From Planctomycetota bacterium (lineage in GTDB: Bacteria; Planctomycetota; UBA8742; UBA2392), in assembly GCA_019636195.1 (NCBI GenBank), contig JAHBYA010000002.1, positions 82,311 through 146,310 of the forward strand: a DNA stretch of 64,000 nt. The letters are read 5' to 3'. Position numbers and translations under genes: made by a program. A model generated the notes under the pieces. It ran no database searches. It was not told the origin of the DNA and was given only the letters and a program-made list of their open reading frames with translations. Positions 8,287 to 15,990 of the stretch are shown in pieces; the stretch's first letter is position 1, and each line of letters begins with the position of its first letter.

Positions 8287-10314
8287 CTAGTCCACATACA
8301 GGGTCGCAAACAGGTCGAATTCCTTGCCATCAACCTTGGCCACACGCCCTGTTACGCCTTCAAAGTTGCCGACCGCAAGGTTCACGCGCTGGCCCTTGAA
8401 TGCGTCACCACGCAACACCGCTGCACCGACTTCCTTGCCGGAGCTGTCATACACCATCACGTCCGTGCCCGGAGACGACAGGTCAACTTCGCGGCCCACC
8501 GCCTTGCCGCTGTCTGCCTTGACGTTCAGGCTGACCAGGTACCACTCGTTGCCGACCTGGTGCCAGCGCGAGATTTCAAAGTGCGCGCTGCGGGCGCGGC
8601 TGGTAAGGCCGACCACCCAGACTTCAGCGGGGTTGCTGCCGGACGCATCCGGGATCACGGTTGCCGGCTGGCGTGTGGCGTTGCTGAGTTCAAAGTCGCC
8701 AAAGCGGGTGTGGCGCACAAGGCTGGCGTTGCCGCCGCGGCCTTCAAAACGATAGCCGGTCGCGAACTTGATGCGAGTGTCCGAGGGCAGTACTTCCAGG
8801 TTTGCAGCCGTGCCGGTCAGGTCAACAAGCTCAAGGTTGCGGTCGCGCAACTCCGCCAGTGAGTACTCGGCGCCGACGGGGTCGCCCTGGCTAACTGAAA
8901 CCCGGATCGAGGCGCGGTACCAGTTGGTGGAGTCACCGGTGCTGACGTTGATCCAGCGCGACAGGCGGATCACGCCGCTACCTTCAGCGGCGCCGGCGCC
9001 CATGTCGCCCATTTCAATGCGGGCGCGCACGCGCAGCGGGTGGCCTTCCTGCACCACGCGCTCCGATGCCTTGTACGTATCGTTGCCGACCTTGACGTCG
9101 GTGTACTTCGTGCCCCGATACAGGTTGCGCTGGGTGACGGCGACAACCGCATAGGTGTATGTGATGTCCAGCTCGAACTCCTGCACCGAGTGGCTGGTGC
9201 CTGTGACCGGCGTGGTGTTCACGGCATTCCATTCCTCGGGCGGGCTGGGCTGCACAGGAGCGGGATCGGCCTTGCCTTCAGCGACTTTGTACTCCTGGTA
9301 GGCCTTGCGCTGGTCGGCAGCCGAACGACCGACATAGTCGCGGAACTTCTTCTTGTTCGGGTCGGCTTCGCCTTCAGGGTGCGGCTTGCCGGCCTTGAGC
9401 TTGGCCGGCGCGTCAAGCCATGCCTTCATGCGGCCTTCCCAGGCGCTGTCCAGGCGGCTGTACTCCTGCACGCGCTTGCCGTACTCAACTCTGGCGCGGT
9501 CGGCGTCTTCCGGGGCGCGGCGGTAGATGATGTAGCCAAGGTCATCCGGCAGGTCGCCGCCGGATGCGCCGGACCACGACAGGTTCACGGTCATGGCGCG
9601 CGGGTCAAAGCTCACGCCCAGGCTGGAGGGCGACGACAACGCGAATATCTTGACCGGCCCTTCATTAAACCAGCGCCGATACTCGTCAAATGTAACCTGG
9701 CCGTCCTGGTTCTCGTCCATTTCCCGCAGTTGCTGCGACGTGATCTCGCCATCTTCAACCTTCAGGACGTCGTCGGCATTCTTCTTCAGGCGATCGAAGT
9801 TCTTGCGCAGGTCGCCGGGGCGGTTGTTGTACTCTTCGCGGTCGATGCCGCCGTCCTTGTTCTTGTCCCACGCGTTGAAGTCGTTGACCGGCGGCTGCTC
9901 AAGGAAGTACGGGGTGCGCCGAAACTCGTTCAGGTCCCACTTGCCGTCTTTGTTCTCGTCATACTGCTCAAACTCGTCTTCCTGCACGCCCTCCAGTGTC
10001 ACGTCCCAGGTGATCGGCAGGCGCAGCAGGCCGTCGGCTGGGCCGGGCAGCGCATCGGGGTTGCCTTTGGCGACTTCCAGTGTCGGCTTGACCTGTGCAG
10101 GGCCCTCCAGGCCAGGCGGCGCGTTGTTGACTTCGGTGGCTTCCAACGACGCCTTGACGCGATTGTTTTGTTTGGCCAGAGCATCCTTGGCGTCGGACAC
10201 GTTGTCCGTCACCAGAATCGCGGCCACCAGCCCAATCGCCACTACCACGCCGCCCACCGGCCCGATGATTGAGCCGTACTGGGACAGCGCACTCTGCTTT
10301 GCTTCACTTGGCAT
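8287..10314 (-). CDS. Membrane-anchored EF-hand calcium-binding protein in the pilP position
   Basis: 675 residues from the ATG at 10314. That start is chosen over a TTG 21 nt upstream because GGAGG sits 8 nt before it. One transmembrane helix lies near the N-terminus (GSIIGPVGGVVVAIGLVAAI), then a linker and three canonical EF-hand loops: DENKDGKWDLNE, DKNKDGGIDREE and DENQDGQVTFDE, all with D/N at loop positions 1, 3 and 5, Gly at 6 and Glu at 12. The C-terminal half is beta-rich with fibronectin-like stretches (FDPRAMTVNLSWSG, YIIYRRAPEDADR, YTYAVVAVTQR). It lies between the PilO-like and secretin genes, where pilP sits in classical pil operons, so it may be a calcium-responsive linker between inner-membrane parts and the secretin. 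The calcium-binding call is strong; the PilP analogy is by position only. Confidence 0.88.
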   Translation of the reverse strand: MPSEAKQSALSQYGSIIGPVGGVVVAIGLVAAILVTDNVSDAKDALAKQNNRVKASLEATEVNNAPPGLEGPAQVKPTLEVAKGNPDALPGPADGLLRLPITWDVTLEGVQEDEFEQYDENKDGKWDLNEFRRTPYFLEQPPVNDFNAWDKNKDGGIDREEYNNRPGDLRKNFDRLKKNADDVLKVEDGEITSQQLREMDENQDGQVTFDEYRRWFNEGPVKIFALSSPSSLGVSFDPRAMTVNLSWSGASGGDLPDDLGYIIYRRAPEDADRARVEYGKRVQEYSRLDSAWEGRMKAWLDAPAKLKAGKPHPEGEADPNKKKFRDYVGRSAADQRKAYQEYKVAEGKADPAPVQPSPPEEWNAVNTTPVTGTSHSVQEFELDITYTYAVVAVTQRNLYRGTKYTDVKVGNDTYKASERVVQEGHPLRVRARIEMGDMGAGAAEGSGVIRLSRWINVSTGDSTNWYRASIRVSVSQGDPVGAEYSLAELRDRNLELVDLTGTAANLEVLPSDTRIKFATGYRFEGRGGNASLVRHTRFGDFELSNATRQPATVIPDASGSNPAEVWVVGLTSRARSAHFEISRWHQVGNEWYLVSLNVKADSGKAVGREVDLSSPGTDVMVYDSSGKEVGAAVLRGDAFKGQRVNLAVGNFEGVTGRVAKVDGKEFDLFATLYVD

Positions 10315-10349
10315 TTCGGTTTCCTCCGGGGGCAATGAGCCCGGGGTAG

Positions 10350-11396
10350 TTACTCGGTCTGTTCCTGCAGCACTTTCCAGCGGCTGTTGAAAGACATGGC
10401 CTTCATTTTGAAGGCAAAGTGCATCGGCAGCGCCAACCGGTCTTTGCGTTCGTACTCTTCAGCTTTCTGGCGCAGGACGCGAATCCCCTGGTCTGAATCG
10501 GCTTTCATGCCGGCGTCAATGCCCTCTTTGGCGCGCATATCGTTTGTAATGCGGTACCGAATCGCCAGCGGGCGCGGGAACTGCTCGGATTGTGCGGTGA
10601 CCAATTCAAGCGGGAACCCGAGTCGCTTGCCCGCGCCGGGCTGACCATCGCTGCCCTGCATCGAGATGTCGGTGCGGACCAGCAGCTCTTTCATCAGGGC
10701 CAGGGAAAGCTCGGGGCTGGCTTCAATGTCAAAAGTAAACGGCAGCACTTCAAAGGGTGACTCTGCTTCAGTGCGTTCGCTGTAAGCAAGCGCGTCAAAC
10801 TTGAAGTCGAGCAGCTTGATGCCCTGGTTGGGGTAGCGCCCGGTCGCCAGCAGCTTTTCGGCCGTCGTCGTCACTTCTTCAATGACGCGCAGGCGCATGC
10901 GGTATTCGGCCAGCTTGGGACCGTCGCTGCCCTGGTTCAGGCCTGCCATCGCGGTATCAAGGCGCTGCCAGTAGTCCTGCTGCTGCACGGGGCCGCGCTT
11001 CCAGATCCAGCCTTTGATGCGCTCCGGCAGCGGGGTCTGGGCGTTCATCTTTTCCCAGCGTGTGCGCATGTTGGTCACGAAGGGCAGCACCTCGTCGGAG
11101 TAGAAACGGCGGGTGTCGCTTTCGGTGCTCAGGTTGCGGCGCAGCACGTTGCCGTCAGTCTTGAGAGCACCCTGGGCTGCCTCAAGCTCTTTGTCAAAGC
11201 CCTGACGGGCGTTGGCGGCCGCAGTCAGGTCGCCCTGGCTGAAGATCGCCTGCTTGGCGCTGAGTTCCTTGGCTTTGGCCTCAAGGCCGCCGGCGCTGCC
11301 GCCGCGCATGACAAACCCGACGCCGGTCAGGATGATACCCAGCAGGATGCCGCCGCCAAAGACCACAAAGTGCAGGTTTTGCTTGAGCTGATCCAT
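10350..11396 (-). CDS. PilO / Amuc_1100-like inner-membrane protein
   Basis: 348 residues with one N-terminal membrane helix (FVVFGGGILLGIILTGVGFV), then an alpha-helical coiled-coil stretch (about 40-110) and a mixed alpha/beta domain, the layout of PilO-type proteins. AAGGA lies 6 nt before the ATG. It follows the PilM-PilN-like gene by 40 nt and precedes the EF-hand gene by 35 nt on the same strand. Known: in type IV pilus systems PilN and PilO form an inner-membrane heterodimer linking cytoplasmic PilM to the secretin. Akkermansia Amuc_1100 occupies the same place in its cluster. Sequence similarity is too low for me to name the family from motifs; the call rests on topology, size and order. 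Confidence 0.7.
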   Translation of the reverse strand: MDQLKQNLHFVVFGGGILLGIILTGVGFVMRGGSAGGLEAKAKELSAKQAIFSQGDLTAAANARQGFDKELEAAQGALKTDGNVLRRNLSTESDTRRFYSDEVLPFVTNMRTRWEKMNAQTPLPERIKGWIWKRGPVQQQDYWQRLDTAMAGLNQGSDGPKLAEYRMRLRVIEEVTTTAEKLLATGRYPNQGIKLLDFKFDALAYSERTEAESPFEVLPFTFDIEASPELSLALMKELLVRTDISMQGSDGQPGAGKRLGFPLELVTAQSEQFPRPLAIRYRITNDMRAKEGIDAGMKADSDQGIRVLRQKAEEYERKDRLALPMHFAFKMKAMSFNSRWKVLQEQTE

Positions 11397-11436
11397 GTTC
11401 GTTCCTTCGCCTGTTCCCGCGCGTGCCTGGCTTGCG

Positions 11437-13494
11437 CTATTCGCCTTCCGCCGGCGCTTCGGGCTTCACTGCGGGTTCAAGCGTAATGCGCACGGTTACT
11501 TCACTGACGGCATAGCTGGCTGAAGGCGCGGGCTTGTTGCTGCGCGCCGAGCGGTTCTCAGACATCTCCAGGTCACCCGTATCGGGCACGATGTCTTTCA
11601 ACATGAATGCCTGCTGGCTGCTGCTGATAACCGACACCGGCACCACGTTGACCGAGATGCTGACCCACGGCTCCCACTTGATCTTCGCGATTTCAGCGTC
11701 CTTGGCGCCGGCAAGTTGGCCGCTTTCCCTGAAGTAGTCGGTCAGGCGCTTCTTCAATTCCGTGGCGAGCAGTCCGTTGGAGTTGATCTCGCCCAACGCG
11801 GTCTTGAGCGTGTCATTCATGCTCTGGCTGCTGCCGCCGCCGGAAAGCTCCATGGCAATATTGGTGCGGCAAGTCAGCGTGCGCTTGGCCATGAAGACCG
11901 GCGTTTCCCCTTCTTTGAAAGGCGTGTAGGCCGCCGGCTCGCTCACCTGGGTCATCCACATGACCGTGCTGTTCAGAATGCTGTCGCCGCTTGCGCCGCC
12001 GCCGCTCTTCTGCGGCATGTGTGCATAGAAGGTACGGTTGCTTTCACCCTGGCGCGCAACATGCTGCTGCAAGGCGCTGTGCACCGAATCGGCCACGATG
12101 CCCGGCAGAAGGTTGCTGCGCACGGTCAACGGTATCGGCGGAGGCTGTACCTCACCATCTTTGGGCACGGGCAGCGCCGCAATCTGGGCTTCGACCAGGT
12201 TGCGCAACGAGCGCACCTTGTGCTGTGCATCGCCAACCGTCACGTGCTTGCGGTATTCTGCGTCGCGCGCGCTGGCCGCGGTCGAGAGGCCCTGCGCCGC
12301 CGAAACCATCGGGTCCACGCCGCTGGTCGCGAACACTCCCATCAACAGGGCGATCACGCCGCCGGCCGCCGCAATACCGCCGCCGACGAAGAACGGCAGG
12401 CGCAGCTTCTCGGTGGCTTTGGCCGAAAGATACTCAGGCGGGATCAGGTTGATACTGTTCAGGCCGTCAAGCCCAATGCCCTGCAATCCCAGGCCGATCG
12501 CGACGCACAGGCTCTGGATCGTGTTTTGAACTTCGCTGGGATCAACCGTGCGGGCCAGCGCCAGGCGCTGCGGCGTGTCAACCTTGTGCACGTGGTACTG
12601 TAGCTGCTGCTCAAAGAACTTCTTGATGTTCAGCAGCTTGCTGCCGTTGCCCATCATCACCAGCTGGTTGATGTTCGCGTCTTCGTTTTGGCTCTTGTAA
12701 AAGCCCACGGCGCGATAAATCTCGCCGACCATTTCCTTCAAGGGCGGCTTCATCGCCTCAAACACAGCCGCGGCATCCTTGGACTTGGCGGCGTTGCGCT
12801 TGAGCTTTTCGGCCTGATCGGCAGGCAACTTGAAGCGCGCGCGCAGGGCCTTGGTGATGTCGTTGCCGGCGACGGGCACCACGCGGACGTATGTCTTCTG
12901 GCCGTCGATGATGACCACGTCGGTGTTGTCAGCGCCGATGTCGATGGCGACGCAGCAGTCACTGACGTTGTCGTCCATCTCGTACTTGATGTAGTTGTAA
13001 ATGCCCAACGGCGCGACCTGCACGCCCTTGATCTGCAGCCCAGCGTTCTCGCAGGTATCCAGGATCTTCTGGACGGCGTCTCGCTTGGCGGCGTACAGGT
13101 TTACCTTGCGCTCTTCGGGGTCGGCGTCTTCGATGACCTGATAATCCCACACCGCCTCTTCCAGCTTGATTGGAATCTGGCTCCGGGCTTCGTTCAGGAT
13201 CGTTTCACGGATCTTGTCGTTGCTGACGGGCGGCAGGCTGATGATGCGGCCCAGTGTGTTCTGGCCTGAAATCGACACGTACACGGTATCGTCGCGCTTG
13301 ATGCCCTTGCGTGTGCGAAGGTCATTCAGCGCGCCGCTGGTCGCGTCTTCGTGGCTCGTGCCCGAGCCAAGGCCGAAGTCGGCCAGGCTCACGATCTCAA
13401 CTTCCTCAAGGGTTGCGCTGCCGCGGTCGCCGGTAACCTTGACCGCCTTCACGCTGGAAGTGCCAAGCTCAATACCCCATGCCGATTTTGCCAT
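11437..13494 (-). CDS. pilM: PilM-PilN fusion-like type IV pilus assembly protein
   Basis: 685 residues from the ATG at 13494 (GAGGG just upstream; an upstream TTG gives unlikely sequence). Residues 1-345 are an actin-like PilM ATPase domain: GIELGTSSVK at 7-16, CVAIDIGADNTD at 181-192, MGNGSKLLNI at 281-290. Residues 348-352 read INLIP, closely matching the INLLP-type PilM-binding peptide at the N-terminus of PilN. A membrane helix follows at about 366-390, then a roughly 295-residue extracytoplasmic part. In model systems PilM is soluble and PilN is a separate inner-membrane protein whose INLLP peptide docks on PilM, so this looks like a single-chain PilM-PilN. It is first in the locus. The PilM half is secure; the PilN half is inferred from motif, topology and position. 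Confidence 0.88.
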   Translation of the reverse strand: MAKSAWGIELGTSSVKAVKVTGDRGSATLEEVEIVSLADFGLGSGTSHEDATSGALNDLRTRKGIKRDDTVYVSISGQNTLGRIISLPPVSNDKIRETILNEARSQIPIKLEEAVWDYQVIEDADPEERKVNLYAAKRDAVQKILDTCENAGLQIKGVQVAPLGIYNYIKYEMDDNVSDCCVAIDIGADNTDVVIIDGQKTYVRVVPVAGNDITKALRARFKLPADQAEKLKRNAAKSKDAAAVFEAMKPPLKEMVGEIYRAVGFYKSQNEDANINQLVMMGNGSKLLNIKKFFEQQLQYHVHKVDTPQRLALARTVDPSEVQNTIQSLCVAIGLGLQGIGLDGLNSINLIPPEYLSAKATEKLRLPFFVGGGIAAAGGVIALLMGVFATSGVDPMVSAAQGLSTAASARDAEYRKHVTVGDAQHKVRSLRNLVEAQIAALPVPKDGEVQPPPIPLTVRSNLLPGIVADSVHSALQQHVARQGESNRTFYAHMPQKSGGGASGDSILNSTVMWMTQVSEPAAYTPFKEGETPVFMAKRTLTCRTNIAMELSGGGSSQSMNDTLKTALGEINSNGLLATELKKRLTDYFRESGQLAGAKDAEIAKIKWEPWVSISVNVVPVSVISSSQQAFMLKDIVPDTGDLEMSENRSARSNKPAPSASYAVSEVTVRITLEPAVKPEAPAEGE

Positions 13495-13629
13495 GAGTCC
13501 CTCAAACGCAGGCGCAGGCCGGTTGGTTGCGCCAACCTTGCCGTGCAAATGATTTCTTCGATGCCGCGTTGGGGGGTCTTCACAGCATGGCCCGAAATCA
13601 ATCCAACGTCAAGCGGGCACACGACGTAA

Positions 13630-13645
13630 GGTGAAAGGTTTCACC
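13630..13645. promoter_or_regulatory. Short inverted repeat GGTGAAA-GG-TTTCACC
   Basis: Two 7-bp arms separated by GG, lying 13 nt downstream of the hypothetical gene at 13659-14639 and about 135 bp upstream of the pilM-like start. It could be an operator. The arms are too close to form a normal hairpin. No protein can be assigned. Confidence 0.3.
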
Positions 13646-13658
13646 ACGGCGCTCAAAC

Positions 13659-14639
13659 CTAAATGCCAGCCGGCAGATACGGGTCTTGCGTGAAGAACCG
13701 TGCAACGATGCCTTTCACTACTTGCGGCTGTGCCGGGTTCGGGGCGGGCTGCCCGTGCTCATCGACAAAGCTCAGATGCGGCGTGGGGTCGCTGGTTTCG
13801 TCGGCCTGCCAGCGACCGTCGCCCGAAGCCTGCTGTTCAAGAGAGTCCGCTAAAGCCTTCCAGTCAAGCCGTAGCTTGTATGGGCGGCTGACCAACTGGA
13901 ACCAGGACAGCGTGGTCAGACGCACGTCATAAAGGAAGGAACCATTCAGCGGCTGGACTGTCAGTATCCGGTCGCATGACGTGGCTGTGTTGACGGCTGT
14001 CTCATGCAGCGGCCTGTCCGTGATAACAAAAGCCAGGTCCAGCGCGGGCAAAACCTCGACTTCGGCTTCGTCTTCACGCAGCGCCCGCAGGTCACGCTGG
14101 ATGACCCGGTACTCGTCGGCAAACCAGTCGGCATGCAGGTCCGGGTTCTCAAACAGCCGGGGCAGCAACTGCAACGCGTGATCGTACTGGGCCTGCCGCG
14201 CAGCGTACTCGTCAGGGAAGAGTGCGGTGCGAAGGGGGCTGCCTTCGGCTTTGGTCAGCGCTGTAAGCGTCAGGTCGATCTTCACGCCCTCAGGAGTAGT
14301 GAACAACGAAAAGTCGCCGGCAGCCGCCGCAGCCGTAAGCAGGTGAGCGTGTTCAAGTGCCGCCTGAGGGTTAAGAATCGTGAACACGCTGCACACGCCG
14401 TCGGTGTCGTAATGGTTGTTGGTGACGTACTTGAGCCGCCCTGCCCGCTCCATGCCCGCTGTGTCCTTCACATACAGCAAGGCGCTGCCGGTGCTGAGGT
14501 CGTGCGGGTACTGCACGGGCGTGCGGTTGCCCGGCCAGTGCGACAAGTGCACCTCACCCGGCGCATCGCCGTCCACACTAAGGCATGCACTCGGGTCAAG
14601 GTCCTTGCGCCAATGGATGTACTTGCCGGGTCCGGGCAT
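13659..14639 (-). CDS. Conserved-looking hypothetical protein
   Basis: 326 residues from the ATG at 14639. The upstream extension to 14807 is Cys/Arg-rich and not protein-like, so this start (MPGPGKYIHWRKDLDPSACL) is preferred. The protein is soluble with no signal peptide or membrane segment. Notable stretches are SHWPGNRTP (about 40-50), VTNNHYDTDGVCSVFTI, with a D-x-D-G reminiscent of metal-dependent phosphoesterases, and PLNGSFLYDVRLTTLSWFQL near the C-terminus. It resembles an uncharacterised family I half-recognise (possibly DUF6687), but I cannot confirm that. It sits alone between the pil-like operon and a secreted protein, all on the minus strand. Function is unknown. Confidence 0.75.
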   Translation of the reverse strand: MPGPGKYIHWRKDLDPSACLSVDGDAPGEVHLSHWPGNRTPVQYPHDLSTGSALLYVKDTAGMERAGRLKYVTNNHYDTDGVCSVFTILNPQAALEHAHLLTAAAAAGDFSLFTTPEGVKIDLTLTALTKAEGSPLRTALFPDEYAARQAQYDHALQLLPRLFENPDLHADWFADEYRVIQRDLRALREDEAEVEVLPALDLAFVITDRPLHETAVNTATSCDRILTVQPLNGSFLYDVRLTTLSWFQLVSRPYKLRLDWKALADSLEQQASGDGRWQADETSDPTPHLSFVDEHGQPAPNPAQPQVVKGIVARFFTQDPYLPAGI

Positions 14640-14830
14640 CGCGCTACACGTTAGCGCAAACCGTGCAGGTTGCCCCAGCCCGGCGGGCAAAATTCTCGTG
14701 TAGCTTCGCGTCTGCCAGTGGCCGCCGCGCTGACGCCCCCTTGTACCATTGCGGGCAGACCTGCCCGCGCAGCAGCCGGCATCGCAGCATTGCATACGCC
14801 ACTGCAATGCCGGCGCGCGCCTTCCTCATG
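14640..14830. other. Intergenic gap, nothing recognised
   Basis: 191 bp between two minus-strand genes. Open frames through it are low-complexity Cys/Arg/Ala-rich and look like GC-rich noise. No hairpin terminator or promoter was recognised. Confidence 0.5.
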
Positions 14831-15784
14831 CTAAGTACGCTCGCCCGACTTGCGCCGGCGTCGCAGGCTGATGCCTGCGGCAAGAACGATCACCAGCATG
14901 CCAAACCCGCCGCTTGCATCCGTTGTGCATCCGCCGCCCCCGTTGCTGGAGCTTGGCGACAGCTTACCGCCTGTGCCGCCGCCCGATGAGCTCTTCCCGT
15001 TGTGGCCGGCTGTCGCCACGGTGCGCGGCACGGTGACAGTCCACTCGATGTCGCTGCCGCCGCTCGGCACGCCGGTCTGTACGCGGTAGGTCACGATGCC
15101 GGTGTGTGTGCCGGTGCCGACGGACACCAGGCCGCTGAAGGTGCTGCCGCTGCTGAAGACCAGCACTTCGCCGCCGCCGGGCTGCTTTTCGAAGATCGAG
15201 ATATCGTTCATCCCCCACCACGAGAAGAAGTCAAACGCGAAGCTCACGGACTGCGGCGTTGCCCCGAAGTTGATTTTGAACTCGCGGGAAACGTTGCCGC
15301 CGCCGTTGAAGTCGCCATAGAAGTAGAAGACGCGCTGGTGCAGGTCTTCAAACACCTCGCTCGGGCCCGTGTTGACGCTTTTTGACGCGCTGGCCGTCAC
15401 GGGCGCGGGCGCCGACACGCTTGCCGTGTACGAGCTTGTGCCCACGTCCCACGTCGTGACGAGCAGAAAGAAGTCCGCTACGCCGCTGTACGGCCCGGCA
15501 CTCAGTTGCACGCTGCCGGCGCCGGCGCCAGCCTGCGCGATGAAAACCGAGTTGCTGACCAACTGCACCTGCGCCTCGACGTCAATCAGTTCAACATCAA
15601 GCCCAGCCGCCGAAGTCGTGGCGGCGTTCAGTGTCAACGCCAACGTGGTCGGCGTGGAACCGTAGTCCACACTTACTCGATACACATGGGTGGTGCTTGA
15701 GCCTACGCTGCCTGAAAGGTTGGCCGTCTGCGCAGCCAGTGCTCCGGTGCACGCCATCATGATCAACAAAGCCAGTGGTCTCAT
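14831..15784 (-). CDS. Secreted protein with a MYXO/Synerg-CTERM-like sorting tail
   Basis: 317 residues from the ATG at 15784, with GGAG 7 nt upstream. The signal peptide MRPLALLIMMACTGALAAQ is followed by a Ser/Thr/Gly-rich, beta-rich body. The C-terminus has a glycine run containing a single Cys (NGGGGCTTDASGG), one hydrophobic helix (GMLVIVLAAGISL) and a terminal basic cluster (RRRRKSGERT). That tripartite tail matches the general plan of rhombosortase/MYXO-CTERM or Synerg-CTERM substrates, in which the Cys-containing motif is cut and the protein anchored at the surface. The processing enzyme is not in this window. It is divergent from the XRE regulator across a 206-bp spacer. The body domain is not recognised. 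Confidence 0.85.
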   Translation of the reverse strand: MRPLALLIMMACTGALAAQTANLSGSVGSSTTHVYRVSVDYGSTPTTLALTLNAATTSAAGLDVELIDVEAQVQLVSNSVFIAQAGAGAGSVQLSAGPYSGVADFFLLVTTWDVGTSSYTASVSAPAPVTASASKSVNTGPSEVFEDLHQRVFYFYGDFNGGGNVSREFKINFGATPQSVSFAFDFFSWWGMNDISIFEKQPGGGEVLVFSSGSTFSGLVSVGTGTHTGIVTYRVQTGVPSGGSDIEWTVTVPRTVATAGHNGKSSSGGGTGGKLSPSSSNGGGGCTTDASGGFGMLVIVLAAGISLRRRRKSGERT

Positions 15785-15933
15785 TTCATTCTCCGGGGTC
15801 GGTGTCCATAAGTCCTGCAAAGCGACGCCGAAGTGTGCCGCCTGTGACGGCTGGCGTGAATTCTGTGTTGCGGATTCGGTTGCGTCGCCGAAACACCCGG
15901 GCCACGCTTTTCCGGAACCGGCAGTATTGGCTG

Positions 15934-15969
15934 CAAGCCCTTGAAACAAGGCTTGTAACGAAGTGTTAC
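15934..15969 (+). promoter_or_regulatory. Tandem dyads upstream of the XRE regulator
   Basis: A near-perfect dyad CAAGCCCTTG-AAA-CAAGGCTTG spans 15934-15955 with one bulged C. It is followed directly by a 5-bp dyad GTAAC-GAAGT-GTTAC at 15955-15969. Both sit 22-57 nt before the ATG of the HTH gene in the divergent spacer. Placement suggests operators for autoregulation and control of the CTERM protein gene; this is inferred. Confidence 0.5.
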
Positions 15970-15990
15970 CAATGTATCACCTGCGACATC

